This document shows positions 45,386 to 56,961 of a stretch of 64,000 nt of DNA, piece after piece; position 1 is the first letter of the stretch, and every line of letters starts with the position of its first letter. Made by a program: the position numbers and the translations under genes. The stretch lies in NCBI RefSeq assembly GCF_002863225.1, contig NZ_PKEK01000050.1, positions 1 through 64,000 on the forward strand. The letters run 5' to 3'. A model generated the notes under the pieces. It searched no databases and was not told the DNA's origin. It saw only the letters and a list, made by a program, of their open reading frames with translations. This DNA is from Mycobacterium sp. Its GTDB lineage: Bacteria; Actinomycetota; Actinomycetes; Mycobacteriales; Mycobacteriaceae.

Positions 45386-45723
45386 TGACCGCAGCGCACG
45401 GTCGCCCTACCGCGGCGGAACTGGTTGCTGCGGTGGCCGAGTTCCTCGAGACCGATGTGCGGGAGTCGACGTCTGGTCAGGTCAATTTCCACTCCCGGGT
45501 GGCCTCCAACGCTTTGCGGATGGTGGAACGGGAGCTGCGGGCCGATCCGGACGACGGCGTGGCCGAGGCGCTGGCCCGCACCGGATACGCCGACGAGGCC
45601 GACCTGGCCGCTGCATTGCGGGCCGGCGAGCTGAACGGGGCCGACGCCCAGGTGCAAACGGCGTTACGGGCCCTGGTCGGCCGCCGATTGGCCGCCGCCC
45701 ACCCCGGTTACCAGGACGAATAG
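45385..45723 (+). CDS. DUF6285 small protein, LvaB-like
   Basis: This 112-aa helical protein has ELVAAVAEFLETDVRE and NFHSRVASNALRMVEREL, which I associate with the DUF6285 family. Members occur next to APH-kinase and acyl-CoA dehydrogenase genes; the levulinate protein LvaB, needed with LvaA, is of this size and context. The assignment to LvaB is inferred from motif and neighbourhood. Confidence 0.75.
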   Translation: MTAAHGRPTAAELVAAVAEFLETDVRESTSGQVNFHSRVASNALRMVERELRADPDDGVAEALARTGYADEADLAAALRAGELNGADAQVQTALRALVGRRLAAAHPGYQDE

Positions 45724-45734
45724 GGGGCTGTGCG

Positions 45735-46124
45735 ATGCCCGTTACCGATGTTGCCGATCTAGCCGCAGTGGCCGACGATCTGTTCGCCGCCATCGAGCGT
45801 GGCGACGAACCGCGACTCGACGAGATCTTCGCCGACGACGTCGCGGTCTGGCGCGCCGCCGCTGCGCGTGACGACGACAAAGTGCGGGCGATGAAAGTCC
45901 TGCGCTGGTTCATCCGCGTGACCACCCAGCGCAGCTACGAGATTCTCGACCGTCAGGTGTTTCCCGACGGCTTCGTCCAGCAGCACATCCTGCATGCGGC
46001 CGGAACCAACGGCGGATCGATCGCGCTGCGGGTCTGCATCGTGATCAAGGTGAACGACGGCGGCCTGATCAAACGGATCGACGAATACTTCGACCCGGCC
46101 GATCTCGCGCCGATACTGAGCTGA
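45735..46124 (+). CDS. SnoaL/NTF2-like protein
   Basis: This 129-aa protein has an NTF2-like fold pattern: a helical start, FADDVAVWRAAAARDD, a central hydrophobic strand set and a C-terminal RIDEYFDPADLAPIL that is typical of SnoaL-like domains. It may be a small isomerase/hydratase or a binding protein. It closes island 2, 11 nt after the DUF6285 gene. Confidence 0.8.
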   Translation: MPVTDVADLAAVADDLFAAIERGDEPRLDEIFADDVAVWRAAAARDDDKVRAMKVLRWFIRVTTQRSYEILDRQVFPDGFVQQHILHAAGTNGGSIALRVCIVIKVNDGGLIKRIDEYFDPADLAPILS

Positions 46125-46222
46125 GGAGTGTTGGCCCGGTAGCCCTTGCCGCCCGGGTTTCCGAACGACCCTCGAGCCGATGTGCGGCCCGCGCCGGCGC
46201 CCCGGGCAGTACGATCTGGACC

Positions 46223-46621
46223 GTGTCTGCCACCAGCCCCTTGCGGGTCCTCGTGTACAGCGACAACCCCAACACCCGCCAGGCCGTGATGCTGGCGCTC
46301 GGCAAACGGGTTCACCCGGACCTGCCCGAGCTGAGCTACGTCGAGGTCGCGACCGGACCCGTAGTGGTCCAGCAGGTGGACGCCGGCGGCATCGATCTGG
46401 CCATCCTGGACGGCGAGGCAACTCCCGAAGGCGGCATGGGCCTGGCAAAGCAGCTCAAGGACGAAATCGACGACGGGCCGCCGATCGTGGTGCTCACCGG
46501 GCGCCGCGACGACGCGTGGCTGGCCAGCTGGTCGCGCGCCGAGGGTGCCGTCCCCCATCCGATCGACCCGATCCGGCTCAGTCGTACCGTGCTCGAGCTG
46601 CTGCGCACCCCGGTTCAATAG
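46223..46621 (+). CDS. Orphan response regulator receiver protein (Rv3143-like)
   Basis: This 132-aa single receiver domain has LRVLVYSDN, the phosphoacceptor Asp in DLAILDGEATPEGG, and VVLTGRRDD. The usual acidic pair near the start is partly replaced (YSDNPN), so phosphorylation may be altered. There is no output domain. It matches Rv3143 by position before nuoA. Confidence 0.87.
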   Translation: MSATSPLRVLVYSDNPNTRQAVMLALGKRVHPDLPELSYVEVATGPVVVQQVDAGGIDLAILDGEATPEGGMGLAKQLKDEIDDGPPIVVLTGRRDDAWLASWSRAEGAVPHPIDPIRLSRTVLELLRTPVQ

Positions 46622-46651
46622 CTGTTCGACCGGCTGTACCAGCCATCCGCG

Positions 46652-46666
46652 ACCCCGCTGCGGGGT
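46652..46666 (+). terminator. Candidate GC-rich hairpin terminator after the response regulator
   Basis: ACCCCG and CGGGGT form a perfect 6-bp stem with a 3-nt loop (CTG), 30 nt after the response-regulator stop. No U-tract follows. Such hairpins can act in mycobacteria, but this one is weak evidence. Confidence 0.35.
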
Positions 46667-46824
46667 AGCGCCGACCAATCGTCATATTCGGCTCATACAC
46701 AGGCCGAATACATTCGTGCACTTCCGGTTTCACGGTTTCGGCCGGCTTGTTCGTGCCGCAACGGGCCGGCCGCACCCATCACCCGTCGTGTTGTGGTTGA
46801 GGTCACATCTAACCTGCTGAGCGC

Positions 46825-46842
46825 GCGACCGCACACGGTCGC
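46825..46842. promoter_or_regulatory. Inverted repeat upstream of nuoA
   Basis: GCGACCG and CGGTCGC are perfect arms around CACA. The site is about 62 nt before the nuoA ATG, inside the 282-bp spacer that otherwise holds no gene. It could be a regulatory site or a leader hairpin. No clear -10/-35 could be assigned. Confidence 0.3.
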
Positions 46843-46903
46843 TAGGCTGTGGTTGCGCTCACAGTCCAGCCCATAGACCAGAGTGAGGAAGCGTCGTCGC
46901 GGG

Positions 46904-47281
46904 ATGAATCTCTACCTACCCATTCTCGTACTCGGAGGGATCGCCGCCGCATTCGCGCTCGGCTCGGTCGCACTCGCCCAGATCACCGGCCCGTCCCGTT
47001 TCAACCGGGCAAAGCTGGAGGCCTACGAATGCGGCATCGAGCCCAGCGACCAGCCGGCGAATGCGCCGCACGCCGGCAGCGGCCAGCGTTTCCCGGTGAA
47101 GTACTACCTGACGGCGATGCTGTTCATCGTCTTCGACATCGAAATCGTCTTTCTGTACCCGTGGGCGGTCAGCTACGACCAGCTCGGATTGTTCGCGCTG
47201 GTCGAGATGGTGGTCTTCATGCTCACCGTCTTCGTGGCCTACGCGTACGTGTGGCGCCGCGGCGGATTGACTTGGGATTGA
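46904..47281 (+). CDS. nuoA: NADH-quinone oxidoreductase subunit A
   Basis: This 125-aa membrane subunit has three helices. The conserved loop YECGIEPSD and FDIEIVFLYPWAV help form the quinone channel of complex I. Start chosen: ATG 46904 (MNLYLPILVLGG), as in M. tuberculosis NuoA; a GTG at 46883 is less likely. First gene of the nuo operon. Confidence 0.96.
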   Translation: MNLYLPILVLGGIAAAFALGSVALAQITGPSRFNRAKLEAYECGIEPSDQPANAPHAGSGQRFPVKYYLTAMLFIVFDIEIVFLYPWAVSYDQLGLFALVEMVVFMLTVFVAYAYVWRRGGLTWD

Positions 47282-47289
47282 GGTAAATC

Positions 47290-47844
47290 GTGGGCATTGA
47301 AGAGAAACTCCCGAGCGGGTTCCTGCTGACCACCGTCGAACAGCTGGCCGGATACTTCCGCAAAAGCTCGTTGTGGCCGGCCACCTTCGGACTGGCCTGC
47401 TGCGCGATCGAGATGATGGCGACCGCCGGCCCGCGGTTCGACATCGCACGCTTTGGCATGGAACGCTTTTCGGCGACGCCCCGACAGGCCGACCTGATGA
47501 TCGTCGCCGGTCGCGTCAGTCAGAAGATGGCGCCGGTGCTGCGTCAGATCTACGACCAGATGGCTGAGCCCAAATGGGTGCTGGCGATGGGTGTTTGCGC
47601 ATCGTCGGGCGGAATGTTCAACAACTACGCGATCGTTCAGGGCGTCGACCACGTCGTGCCGGTCGACATCTACCTGCCCGGCTGCCCGCCCCGCCCGGAG
47701 ATGCTGCTCTACGCAATCCTCAAGCTGCACGAGAAGATTCAGCAGATGCCGCTCGGCGTCAACCGCGAGCAGGCAATCGCCGAGGCCGAACAAGCGGCGC
47801 TTTCCGCCCGGCCGACGATCGAGCACCTCGGGCTGTTGCGATGA
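47290..47844 (+). CDS. nuoB: NADH-quinone oxidoreductase subunit B
   Basis: This 184-aa subunit carries the N2 4Fe-4S cluster next to the quinone site. The ligands are the tandem Cys in LACCAIEMM, the Cys in [13 protein letters not shown] and the Cys in GCPPRPE. GTG start; the stop overlaps nuoC (ATGA). Confidence 0.97.
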   Translation: MGIEEKLPSGFLLTTVEQLAGYFRKSSLWPATFGLACCAIEMMATAGPRFDIARFGMERFSATPRQADLMIVAGRVSQKMAPVLRQIYDQMAEPKWVLAMGVCASSGGMFNNYAIVQGVDHVVPVDIYLPGCPPRPEMLLYAILKLHEKIQQMPLGVNREQAIAEAEQAALSARPTIEHLGLLR

Positions 47845-48581
47845 GCTCTCCAGAACACGACCCCAAACGCGCGACCAGCGAGGTCGGTGGCGCCCCGGTC
47901 GGCACCGAGTCGTCTGACGCCGAGCGGATCAGCGTGCGCCGCGGCATGTTCGGCGTGCGCGGCAGCGGTGACACCTCGGGCTACGGACGATTGGTCCGTC
48001 AGGTCACGATCGACGAAGGAAGTCCCCGCCCGTACGGCTTCTATTTCGACGAGCTGGTCGACCGGCTGGCCGAGGCGCTGCAATCCGACGACAACGTCGA
48101 ATTCGCGGACGCCATCGAGAAAGTCGTGGTCTATCGCAACGAGCTCACGCTGCACGTGCGGCGTGAATTGCTGCTGCAGGTCGCCCGCCGGCTGCGCGAC
48201 GACCCGCAGCTGCGGTTCGAGCTGTGCCTGGGTGTGAACGGCGTGCACTACCCGGACGAGACGGACCGCGAGCTGCACGCCGTGTACCCGTTGAAATCGA
48301 TCACCCACAACCGGCGGGTCCGGCTGGAAGTGGCTGCGCCAGACGGCGATCCACACATCCCGTCGTTGTTCGGCATCTATCCGACCAACGACTGGCACGA
48401 GCGCGAGACCTATGACTTCTTCGGCATCATCTTCGACGGCCATCCGTCGTTGACCCGCATCGAGATGCCCGATGACTGGCAGGGACATCCCCAGCGCAAG
48501 GATTACCCGCTCGGCGGAGTCCCAGTGGAGTACAAGGGCGCCCAGATTCCCCCGCCCGACCAGCGGAGGTCGTACAACTGA
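47841..48581 (+). CDS. nuoC: NADH-quinone oxidoreductase subunit C
   Basis: This 246-aa peripheral-arm subunit has an N-terminal disordered segment of about 40 residues. The NuoC core contains [24 protein letters not shown] and ends near [15 protein letters not shown]. It is separate from NuoD, unlike the fused E. coli NuoCD. Start ATG 47841 in the nuoB stop. Confidence 0.96.
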   Translation: MSSPEHDPKRATSEVGGAPVGTESSDAERISVRRGMFGVRGSGDTSGYGRLVRQVTIDEGSPRPYGFYFDELVDRLAEALQSDDNVEFADAIEKVVVYRNELTLHVRRELLLQVARRLRDDPQLRFELCLGVNGVHYPDETDRELHAVYPLKSITHNRRVRLEVAAPDGDPHIPSLFGIYPTNDWHERETYDFFGIIFDGHPSLTRIEMPDDWQGHPQRKDYPLGGVPVEYKGAQIPPPDQRRSYN

Positions 48582-49876
48582 TGAGCGAGACCCTGGTAAC
48601 TCTCGGCGGGCAGGACTGGGACAAAATCGTCGAGGCCGCCCGGCAAAAGGGCGAGCCCGGCGAGCGAATCGTCGTCAACATGGGCCCGCAACACCCGTCC
48701 ACCCACGGCGTGCTGCGCCTGATTCTGGAGATCGAGGGCGAGACCGTCACCGACGCCCGCTGCGGAATCGGCTACCTGCACACCGGGATCGAGAAGAACC
48801 TCGAGTACCGGTATTGGACGCAGGGCGTGACGTTCGTGACCCGAATGGATTACCTGTCGCCGTTTTTCAACGAGACGGCGTTCTGTCTGGGCGTGGAGAA
48901 ACTGCTCGGTATCACCGACGAGATTCCCGAACGGGTCAACGTCATCCGGGTGATGATGATGGAGCTCAACCGGATCTCCTCGCACCTGGTCGCGCTGGCG
49001 ACCGGCGGCATGGAGTTGGGCGCGATGACGCCGATGTTCACCGGCTTCAAGGGCCGCGAGATCATCCTCACGCTGTTCGAGTCGATCACCGGGCTGCGGA
49101 TGAACAGCGCCTACATCCGGCCGGGCGGCGTATCGCAGGATCTGCCACCCAATGCGAAAGACGAAATTGCGGCTGCCCTCAAGGATTTGAAGCTCGCGCT
49201 GCGCGAGATGGGCGACCTGCTCAACGAGAGCGCCATCTGGAAGGCCCGCACCAAGGACGTCGGCTACCTGGACCTGACGGGCTGCATGGCCCTCGGCGTG
49301 ACCGGACCGTGCCTGCGGTCCACCGGGTTGCCGCACGACCTTCGTAAATCCGAGCCGTACTGCGGATACGAGAACTACGAATTCGACGTGATCACCGATG
49401 ACGGGTGTGACTCCTACGGGCGCTACATCATTCGCGTCAAGGAGATGTCGGAGTCGGTCAAGATCGTCGAGCAGTGCCTGGACAAGTTGAAGCCCGGCCC
49501 GACAATGATCGAGGATCGCAAGATCGCCTGGCCCGCCGACCTGAAAGTCGGACCGGACGGCCTGGGTAACTCGCCGGAGCACATCGAGAAGATCATGAGC
49601 GGCTCGATGGAGGCGTTGATCCACCACTTCAAACTGGTCACCGAGGGCATCCGCGTTCCCGCCGGTCAGGTCTATGTCGCCGTCGAATCGCCGCGCGGCG
49701 AGTTGGGGGTGCACATGGTCAGCGACGGCGGCACCCGCCCGTACCGGGTGCATTACCGCGACCCCTCGTTCACCAACCTCCAGGCCGTCGCCGCGATGTG
49801 CGAAGGCGGCATGGTCGCCGACGTCATCACCGCGGTGGCCAGTATCGACCCCGTGATGGGCGGAGTAGACCGATGA
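48581..49876 (+). CDS. nuoD: NADH-quinone oxidoreductase subunit D
   Basis: This 431-aa 49-kDa-type subunit lines the quinone site. [14 protein letters not shown] holds the quinone-site His and [13 protein letters not shown] follows it. MAMCE-type blocks are replaced by [14 protein letters not shown]. It has the family's full length. It shares one base with nuoC and overlaps nuoE. Confidence 0.97.
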   Translation: MSETLVTLGGQDWDKIVEAARQKGEPGERIVVNMGPQHPSTHGVLRLILEIEGETVTDARCGIGYLHTGIEKNLEYRYWTQGVTFVTRMDYLSPFFNETAFCLGVEKLLGITDEIPERVNVIRVMMMELNRISSHLVALATGGMELGAMTPMFTGFKGREIILTLFESITGLRMNSAYIRPGGVSQDLPPNAKDEIAAALKDLKLALREMGDLLNESAIWKARTKDVGYLDLTGCMALGVTGPCLRSTGLPHDLRKSEPYCGYENYEFDVITDDGCDSYGRYIIRVKEMSESVKIVEQCLDKLKPGPTMIEDRKIAWPADLKVGPDGLGNSPEHIEKIMSGSMEALIHHFKLVTEGIRVPAGQVYVAVESPRGELGVHMVSDGGTRPYRVHYRDPSFTNLQAVAAMCEGGMVADVITAVASIDPVMGGVDR

Positions 49877-50664
49877 CCGCAGCTCCCCAAGCCGGCTCGA
49901 GCAACAGCGAGCCCGGCACCGACAACGGCGAGCGGGTGTTTCTGCGGCTCGGGCCGCCCCCGGAGGAGCCCGGCCAGTTCGTCACCGACGGCGCACCGCA
50001 GTCCTACCCCGCCGACGTGCAGGCCCAGCTCGAGGTCGACGCCAAGGAGATCATCGGCCGCTACCCGAGTCCGCGCTCCGCGCTGCTGCCGCTGCTGCAC
50101 CTGGTGCAGGCGCAGGACGGCTACATCACGCCGGCCGGTGTCGAGTTCTGCGGCGCGCAGCTCGGACTGACCGGTGCCGAAGTTGCCGCTGTCGCAAGCT
50201 TTTACACCATGTACCGCCGCGGACCCACCGGTGACTACCTGGTCGGGGTGTGCACCAACACGTTGTGCGCGGTGATGGGTGGCGACGCGATCTTCGACTC
50301 GCTCAAAGACCACCTCGGCCTGGGCAACGGCGAGACCACCGACGACGGTTCGGTCACCCTGGAGCACATCGAGTGCAACGCCGCATGCGATTTCGCGCCC
50401 GTGGTGATGGTCAACTGGGAGTTCTACGACAACCAGACCGTCGACTCGGCACGCACGCTCGTCGATGGTCTCCGGTCCGGCAATCCGCCGGCTCCGACTC
50501 GCGGAAACCTCTGCAAATTCAAGCAAACCGAGCGAATCCTGGCCGGTTTCCCAGACCAGCGGCCGGACGAAGGGCAGGGCGGCGCCGGTGCGGCGACGCT
50601 GGCCGGGTTGCACGTGGCACAGGAAAAGAAGCAAACCGCACCACCTGCCGGGGAGGGCAAGTAA
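49873..50664 (+). CDS. nuoE: NADH-quinone oxidoreductase subunit E
   Basis: This 263-aa 24-kDa-type subunit binds the 2Fe-2S cluster N1a. The Cys are in [11 protein letters not shown] and [13 protein letters not shown]-terminal low-complexity tail (about residues 225-263) extends beyond the core. Starts at ATG 49873 in the nuoD stop; the stop overlaps nuoF (TAATG). Confidence 0.96.
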   Translation: MTAAPQAGSSNSEPGTDNGERVFLRLGPPPEEPGQFVTDGAPQSYPADVQAQLEVDAKEIIGRYPSPRSALLPLLHLVQAQDGYITPAGVEFCGAQLGLTGAEVAAVASFYTMYRRGPTGDYLVGVCTNTLCAVMGGDAIFDSLKDHLGLGNGETTDDGSVTLEHIECNAACDFAPVVMVNWEFYDNQTVDSARTLVDGLRSGNPPAPTRGNLCKFKQTERILAGFPDQRPDEGQGGAGAATLAGLHVAQEKKQTAPPAGEGK

Positions 50665-51986
50665 TGGCTTCACCGACACCGTTGGCTCCGGTGCTGAGCC
50701 GCTACTGGGACGACCCCGAGTCGTGGACGCTGGAGACCTACCGCCGCAACGACGGTTATAAGGCGCTGGACAAGGCCTTGAAGCTGGATCCCGACGCGGT
50801 GATTGCAACGGTCAAGGATTCCGGGCTGCGTGGTCGCGGTGGCGCGGGTTTCTCGACCGGCACCAAGTGGTCGTTCATTCCGCAGGGCGACAGCGGCGCC
50901 GCGGCCAAGCCGCACTACCTGGTGGTCAACGCCGACGAGTCGGAACCCGGTACGTGCAAAGACATTCCGCTGATGCTGGCCACTCCGCACGTCTTGGTCG
51001 AGGGTGTGATCATCGCGTCGTACGCGATCCGGGCCAGCCATGCGTTCATCTACGTCCGCGGTGAAGTACTGCCGGTGCTGCGGCGACTGCAGAACGCCGT
51101 CGCGGAGGCCTACGCGAACGGCTACCTCGGCCGCGACATCGGCGGGTCGGGGTACGACCTGGAGCTGGTGGTGCACGCCGGCGCCGGTGCCTACATCTGC
51201 GGCGAGGAAACCGCACTGCTGGACTCGCTGGAAGGCCGTCGCGGTCAGCCGCGGTTGCGGCCGCCGTTCCCCGCGGTCGCGGGCCTGTATGGCTGCCCGA
51301 CGGTGATCAACAACGTCGAGACCATCGCCAGCGTCCCGTCGATCGTGCTCAACGGGGTCGACTGGTTCCGTTCGATGGGCAGCGAGAAATCGCCCGGCTA
51401 CACGCTGTATTCGCTGTCGGGCCACGTGACCAAGCCGGGCCAGTACGAGGCGCCGCTGGGCATCACGCTGCGCGAACTGCTCGACTACGCCGGCGGCGTG
51501 CGAGCCGGTCACCAGCTGAAGTTCTGGACTCCAGGCGGGTCGTCGACGCCGCTGCTGACCGACGAGCATCTCGACGTGCCGCTGGACTACGAAGGCGTGG
51601 GAGCGGCCGGGTCGATGCTGGGCACCAAAGCGCTGGAGATCTTCGACGAGACCACCTGCGTGGTCCGAGCGGTCGGTCGCTGGATCGACTTCTACAAACA
51701 CGAGTCGTGCGGCAAGTGCACACCGTGCCGCGAGGGCACGTTCTGGCTGAGTCAGATCTACCACCGCCTGGAAGGCGGTCAGGGCACGGCGGCAGACCTC
51801 GACAAGCTCACCGACATCGCCGACGCGATTCTCGGAAAGTCGTTCTGCGCCTTGGGTGATGGAGCGGCCAGCCCGGTCGCGTCGTCGCTCAAGTTCTTTC
51901 GCGACGAGTATGTCGCCCACATCGACGGCGGCAGTTGTCCGTTCGATCCCAAGCTGTCCATGCTCGCCTCGAATGGAGCCTCATGA
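50664..51986 (+). CDS. nuoF: NADH-quinone oxidoreductase subunit F
   Basis: This 440-aa 51-kDa-type subunit binds FMN and NADH ([35 protein letters not shown]) and the N3 4Fe-4S cluster ([13 protein letters not shown] plus the later SFCALGDGA). It is the entry point for electrons from NADH. Confidence 0.97.
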   Translation: MASPTPLAPVLSRYWDDPESWTLETYRRNDGYKALDKALKLDPDAVIATVKDSGLRGRGGAGFSTGTKWSFIPQGDSGAAAKPHYLVVNADESEPGTCKDIPLMLATPHVLVEGVIIASYAIRASHAFIYVRGEVLPVLRRLQNAVAEAYANGYLGRDIGGSGYDLELVVHAGAGAYICGEETALLDSLEGRRGQPRLRPPFPAVAGLYGCPTVINNVETIASVPSIVLNGVDWFRSMGSEKSPGYTLYSLSGHVTKPGQYEAPLGITLRELLDYAGGVRAGHQLKFWTPGGSSTPLLTDEHLDVPLDYEGVGAAGSMLGTKALEIFDETTCVVRAVGRWIDFYKHESCGKCTPCREGTFWLSQIYHRLEGGQGTAADLDKLTDIADAILGKSFCALGDGAASPVASSLKFFRDEYVAHIDGGSCPFDPKLSMLASNGAS

Positions 51987-54385
51987 CGCAAACCGCTGAC
52001 ACCGGCGAAAAGGTCACCGAGCCCGAGCTGGTGACGCTGACCATCGATGGCACCGAAGTCAGTGTTCCCAAGGGAACATTGGTGATTCGGGCCGCCGAGC
52101 TGATCGGCGTGCAAATCCCGCGGTTCTGCGATCACCCGCTGCTCGACCCGGTCGGCGCGTGCCGCCAGTGCATCGTCGAGATCGAGGGTCAGCGTAAACC
52201 CATGGCGTCGTGCACCATCCCGGTCGCCGACGACATGGTGGTGCGCACGCAGTACAGCTCCGAGGTGGCCGACAAGGCGCAGCACGGCGTGATGGAGCTG
52301 CTGCTGATCAACCACCCGCTGGACTGCCCGATGTGCGACAAGGGCGGCGAGTGCCCGCTGCAGAACCAGGCAATGTCCAACGGCCGCGCCGACTCCCGGT
52401 TCGAAGACGTCAAGCGCACGTTCACCAAGCCGATCAACATCTCGTCGCAGGTGCTGCTGGACCGCGAGCGCTGCATCCTGTGTGCCCGCTGCACGCGGTT
52501 CTCCGAGCAGATCGCCGGCGACCCGTTCATCGACATGCAGGAGCGCGGCGCACTGCAGCAGGTGGGCATCTATGCCAACGAGCCGTTCGAGTCGTACTTC
52601 TCCGGCAACACCGTGCAGATCTGCCCGGTGGGCGCGCTGACCGGAACCGCCTACCGGTTCCGGGCCCGGCCGTTCGACCTGGTCTCGAGCCCCAGCGTGT
52701 GCGAGCACTGCGCGGGCGGTTGCGCAGAGCGCACCGATCACCGTCGCGGCAAGGTGCTGCGCCGGCTGGCCGGTGACGATCCCGAGGTCAACGAAGAGTG
52801 GAACTGCGACAAGGGTCGCTGGGCGTTCAAGTACGCCACTCAGGGCGACCGGATCACCACTCCCCTGGTCCGCGGCGAAGACGGTGAGTTGGAGCCCGCC
52901 TCGTGGCCGCATGCCGTTGCCGTGGCGGTCCAGGGACTCACCACGGCCGCCGGCGGGGCCGGTGTGCTACCCGGCGGGCGGCTGACCGTCGAGGACGCTT
53001 ACGCCTACTCGAAGTTCGCCCGAATTGTGTTGGGCACCAACGACATCGACTTCCGCGCCCGCCCTCTTTCCAGCGAGGAGACCGAGTTCCTGACCGCTCG
53101 CGTCGCCGGAAAGCCGCTCACCACCAGCTATTCCGACCTGGAGTCGGCGCCGGTGGTGCTGCTGGTCGGCTTCGAGCCCGAAGAAGAGTCGCCGATCGTG
53201 TTCCTGCGGCTGCGTAAGGCCGCGCGTAAGCACGGTCTGCCGGTGCACGCGATTGCACCGTGGGCCAGCAACGGTTTACAGAAGATGCGCGGCACGTTGA
53301 TCGAGACCGCCCCGGGCGGTGAGGCCGCCGCGCTGGACGAGCTGGCCGACAGTGAACTCGCAGGACTATTGGCCAAGCCGGGTGCGGTGATCCTGGCCGG
53401 CGAGCGGCTGGCGAGTTCGCCCGGCGCGCTGTCTGCTGCGGCACGGCTGGCCGACAGCACCGGCGCCCAACTGGCGTGGGTGCCGCGCCGCGCCGGTGAC
53501 CGCGGTGCGATCGAGGCCGGCGCGCTGCCGGGCCTGCTGCCCGGCGGCCGTCCGCTCAGCGACGAAACCGCTCGCGCGCAGGTCGCCGCGGGCTGGAACA
53601 TCCCCGACGTGCCGGCCACCGAAGGACGCGATGCGGAAGGCATCCTGGCCGCCGCCAAGGACGGCAGCCTGGGCGCGCTACTGGTCGGCGGCATCGACCC
53701 GAACGATTTCGCCGACCCCGAAGCGGTCCTCGCCGCACTCGACGCCGCTGGTTTCATCGTGAGCCTGGAACTGCGGCACAGCGCGGTCACCGAGCGCGCC
53801 GACGTGGTCTTCCCGATCGCCCCGGCCGCGGAGAAGGCCGGCACCTACGTGAACTGGGAGGGCCGTCAGCGCAGCTTCGCCGGGGCGCTGCCGCCGGCCG
53901 CGACACCGGATTGCCGGGTGCTGGACACCCTGGCCGACGAAGTGGGCATCGACCTCGGATTCCCCACTGTGGCAGCCGGTCTGGCCGATCTCAACCGGCT
54001 GGGCACCTGGGACGGCGCGCCCGCCCCGGCCCCGACGGTCGCCGCGGCCACCGCGCCAAAACCCGGTGCCGGAGAAGCAATCCTGGCCGGCTGGCGACTG
54101 ATGCTGGACAACGGGCAGCTCCAGGACGGCGAGCCACATCTGGCCGGTACCGCGCGCACGCCGGTGGTCCGGTTGTCGGCGGCGACGGCCGACGGTCTCG
54201 GTGCCGCTGACGGCGACCACGTCACGGTCAGCACCGCCCGCGGCTCGATCACCCTGCCGCTGACGATCACCGAGATGCCTGACCACGTGGCATGGCTGCC
54301 GCTGAACTCGCCGGGCTCGGCGGTGCACCGGCAACTGGGCGTCACCCCCGGCGCAGTGGTGAACATTGGAGCGAGCGAACAATGA
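51983..54385 (+). CDS. nuoG: NADH-quinone oxidoreductase subunit G
   Basis: This 800-aa 75-kDa-type subunit carries several Fe-S clusters. N1b uses CDHP...GACRQC...ASC. The [15 protein letters not shown] and [10 protein letters not shown] sets hold N4/N5, and [12 protein letters not shown] with WNCDKGRW marks the extra N7-type site. The second half is a molybdopterin-oxidoreductase-like fold without a cofactor signature. Start ATG 51983, overlapping nuoF. Confidence 0.97.
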   Translation: MTQTADTGEKVTEPELVTLTIDGTEVSVPKGTLVIRAAELIGVQIPRFCDHPLLDPVGACRQCIVEIEGQRKPMASCTIPVADDMVVRTQYSSEVADKAQHGVMELLLINHPLDCPMCDKGGECPLQNQAMSNGRADSRFEDVKRTFTKPINISSQVLLDRERCILCARCTRFSEQIAGDPFIDMQERGALQQVGIYANEPFESYFSGNTVQICPVGALTGTAYRFRARPFDLVSSPSVCEHCAGGCAERTDHRRGKVLRRLAGDDPEVNEEWNCDKGRWAFKYATQGDRITTPLVRGEDGELEPASWPHAVAVAVQGLTTAAGGAGVLPGGRLTVEDAYAYSKFARIVLGTNDIDFRARPLSSEETEFLTARVAGKPLTTSYSDLESAPVVLLVGFEPEEESPIVFLRLRKAARKHGLPVHAIAPWASNGLQKMRGTLIETAPGGEAAALDELADSELAGLLAKPGAVILAGERLASSPGALSAAARLADSTGAQLAWVPRRAGDRGAIEAGALPGLLPGGRPLSDETARAQVAAGWNIPDVPATEGRDAEGILAAAKDGSLGALLVGGIDPNDFADPEAVLAALDAAGFIVSLELRHSAVTERADVVFPIAPAAEKAGTYVNWEGRQRSFAGALPPAATPDCRVLDTLADEVGIDLGFPTVAAGLADLNRLGTWDGAPAPAPTVAAATAPKPGAGEAILAGWRLMLDNGQLQDGEPHLAGTARTPVVRLSAATADGLGAADGDHVTVSTARGSITLPLTITEMPDHVAWLPLNSPGSAVHRQLGVTPGAVVNIGASEQ

Positions 54386-55632
54386 CCGGTTTCGGGCAAG
54401 ACACCTGGTGGCTGATCCTGGCCAAATCCCTTCTGGTCTTCGTGTTCCTGGTCCTGACCGTGCTGATCGCGATCCTGGCCGAACGCAAGATCCTGGGCCG
54501 GATGCAGATGCGTTGGGGGCCCAACCGGGTCGGGCCGCGCGGCTACCTGCAGAGCCTGGCCGACGGCATCAAGCTGGCGCTCAAAGAGCCACTCATCCCG
54601 TTCGGCGTCGAGAAGCCCATCTTCATTCTCGCTCCGGCCATTTCGACGATTCCCGCCATCACCGCCTTTGCGTTCATCCCGTTCGGGCCTCAGGTATCGG
54701 TGTTCGGCCACAAGACGCCGTTGCAGGTGACCGACCTGCCGGTGGCGGTGCTGTTCATCCTGGCGCTGTCGTCGATCGGGGTGTACGGCATCGTGCTCGC
54801 CGGATGGTCATCGGGCTCGACCTACCCGCTGCTGGGCGGCGTGCGTTCCACCGCGCAGGTGATCTCCTACGAGGTCGCGATGGGGCTGTCGTTCGCGACG
54901 GTGTTCCTCTACGCCGGAACGATGTCCACCTCGCAGATCGTGTCGGCGCAGAACCGGGTCTGGTACGTCTTCCTGCTGCTGCCGAGTTTCTGCACCTACC
55001 TGGTGTCGATGGTCGGCGAGACCAACCGGGCGCCGTTCGACCTGCCCGAGGCCGAAGGCGAACTGGTCGCCGGGTTCCACACCGAGTACTCGTCACTGAG
55101 CTTCGCGATGTTCTTCCTGGCCGAATACATCAACATGACGACCGTGTCGGCCCTGGCCGCGACGCTGTTCATGGGTGGCTGGCATGCGCCGTGGCCGCTG
55201 AACATGTGGGCCGGCGCCAACAGCGGCTTCTGGCCGGTGCTGTGGTTCACCGCGAAGGTGTGGGTGTTCCTGTTCCTCTACATCTGGTTGCGCGGCGTTC
55301 TCCCGCGACTGCGCTACGACCAGTTCATGGCGCTCGGATGGAAGATCCTGATCCCGGTCTCGCTGGTCTGGGCGCTGATCGCCGCCGGAATCCGCACGCT
55401 GCGCGACCAGGGTTACGCACACTGGACGGCGGTGCTGGTCGGCGCCAGCATCGCGGTCACCGCCGTACTGCTGTATCTGCTGCAGAGACCGTTCAGCAAC
55501 AGACAGCTGCGCAAGAAGCGGCGTCGCACCGAGTCCGAGGCGGCCGCCGCAGTGTCCCTGCCGCCCGCCTTCCCCACGCCGGCACTGCCCGGCAAGCCGC
55601 TGGCTCCAACGAAGGAGGCCGCCCATGGCTAA
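54382..55632 (+). CDS. nuoH: NADH-quinone oxidoreductase subunit H
   Basis: This 416-aa membrane subunit has eight helices and forms the E-channel. [22 protein letters not shown] and [24 protein letters not shown] are the quinone-site and acidic-loop motifs. A basic C-terminal tail of about 50 residues lies beyond the core. Confidence 0.97.
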   Translation: MTGFGQDTWWLILAKSLLVFVFLVLTVLIAILAERKILGRMQMRWGPNRVGPRGYLQSLADGIKLALKEPLIPFGVEKPIFILAPAISTIPAITAFAFIPFGPQVSVFGHKTPLQVTDLPVAVLFILALSSIGVYGIVLAGWSSGSTYPLLGGVRSTAQVISYEVAMGLSFATVFLYAGTMSTSQIVSAQNRVWYVFLLLPSFCTYLVSMVGETNRAPFDLPEAEGELVAGFHTEYSSLSFAMFFLAEYINMTTVSALAATLFMGGWHAPWPLNMWAGANSGFWPVLWFTAKVWVFLFLYIWLRGVLPRLRYDQFMALGWKILIPVSLVWALIAAGIRTLRDQGYAHWTAVLVGASIAVTAVLLYLLQRPFSNRQLRKKRRRTESEAAAAVSLPPAFPTPALPGKPLAPTKEAAHG

Positions 55633-56170
55633 GTTCCTCAGTTCCCTGGCCGGATTCGGTGTCACGTTCGGCGCCATGTTCAAGCGCCCGATCACCGAGA
55701 GCTACCCGGAGAACCCCGGCCCGGTGAAGCCGCGCTACCACGGGCGCCATCAGCTCAACCGCTACGCCGACGGTCTGGAGAAGTGCATCGGCTGCGAGTT
55801 GTGCGCCTGGTCGTGCCCCGCCGATGCGATCTACGTCGAAGGCGCCGACAACACCGACGAGGCCCGGTTCTCCCCCGGTGAGCGTTATGGCCGCGTCTAC
55901 CAGATCAACTACCTGCGCTGCATCGGATGCGGGCTGTGCGTCGAGGCCTGCCCCACCCGGGCGCTGACGATGACCAATCACTACGAGATGGCCGACGACA
56001 ACCGCGCCGACCTGATCTACGAGAAGCAGAACCTGCTCGCTCCGCTGCTCGAGGGCATGAACCCGGCACCGCACCCACGGGCCGAGGGATCCACCGACGC
56101 CGACTACTACCGCGGCAACATCACCGCCAACGGTCTGCGCCAGCTTCCGATTTCGGATATTTCGAAGTGA
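55625..56170 (+). CDS. nuoI: NADH-quinone oxidoreductase subunit I
   Basis: This 181-aa ferredoxin-like subunit has two 4Fe-4S motifs, [16 protein letters not shown] and [16 protein letters not shown], binding N6a and N6b. It connects NuoG to NuoB. The start overlaps nuoH by 8 nt. Confidence 0.97.
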   Translation: MAKFLSSLAGFGVTFGAMFKRPITESYPENPGPVKPRYHGRHQLNRYADGLEKCIGCELCAWSCPADAIYVEGADNTDEARFSPGERYGRVYQINYLRCIGCGLCVEACPTRALTMTNHYEMADDNRADLIYEKQNLLAPLLEGMNPAPHPRAEGSTDADYYRGNITANGLRQLPISDISK

Positions 56171-56961
56171 CCTCCCTGCTGGCCGCGGACGTGATCGCCC
56201 GCACGTCCACCGGCGAAGCCGTGACGTTCTGGATCCTCGGAACGCTGGCGCTGGTCGGCGCGCTGGGCGTGGTGATGGCCGCCAACGCGGTGTACTGCGC
56301 GATGTCACTGGCGCTGACGATGCTTTCGCTGGCGGTGTTCTACATGATCGAGGACGCGTTGTTCCTCGGCGTCGTGCAGATCGTCGTGTACACCGGCGCG
56401 GTGATGATGCTGTTCCTGTTCGTGCTGATGCTGATCGGTGTGGACTCCGCCGAATCACTGGTGGAAACCCTTCGTGGGCAACGGATTGCGGCGGTGGCCG
56501 CCGGGCTGGCATTCGGCATCGTGCTGATCGCCGGCATCGGCAACGTCGCCACGAACGGCTTCGCCGGGTTGACCGAGGCAAACGCCGGCGGCAACGTCCA
56601 GGGTCTGGCCGCGCTGATCTTCACCCAATACCTGTGGGCGTTCGAGCTGACCAGCGCCCTGCTGATCACCGCCGCCATCGGCGCGATGATCCTGGCGCAC
56701 CGCGAACGGTTCGAGCGGCGAAAGACGCAGCGCGAGATGTCCATCGAGCGTTTTCACGGCGGCTACCCCACCCCGCTGCCCGGGCCCGGTGTCTTCGCCC
56801 GGCACAACGCCGTCGACACCCCCGCGCGGCTGCCCGACGGGTCACCGTCCCGGCTGTCGGTGCCCGCCGTTCTGGAACTGCGCCCGGTCAAGGACCGTGA
56901 CCTGCCGGCGCCCAACGGCGCCAACGGTTCTCCCGCGATCACGAGAGGGGGTGCGTCGTGA
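56167..56961 (+). CDS. nuoJ: NADH-quinone oxidoreductase subunit J
   Basis: This 264-aa membrane subunit has five helices, including [25 protein letters not shown] with the pi-bulge region. A hydrophilic tail of about 80 residues follows that is not part of the E. coli protein but is of the length known in mycobacteria. GTG start in the nuoI stop. Confidence 0.95.
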   Translation: MTSLLAADVIARTSTGEAVTFWILGTLALVGALGVVMAANAVYCAMSLALTMLSLAVFYMIEDALFLGVVQIVVYTGAVMMLFLFVLMLIGVDSAESLVETLRGQRIAAVAAGLAFGIVLIAGIGNVATNGFAGLTEANAGGNVQGLAALIFTQYLWAFELTSALLITAAIGAMILAHRERFERRKTQREMSIERFHGGYPTPLPGPGVFARHNAVDTPARLPDGSPSRLSVPAVLELRPVKDRDLPAPNGANGSPAITRGGAS

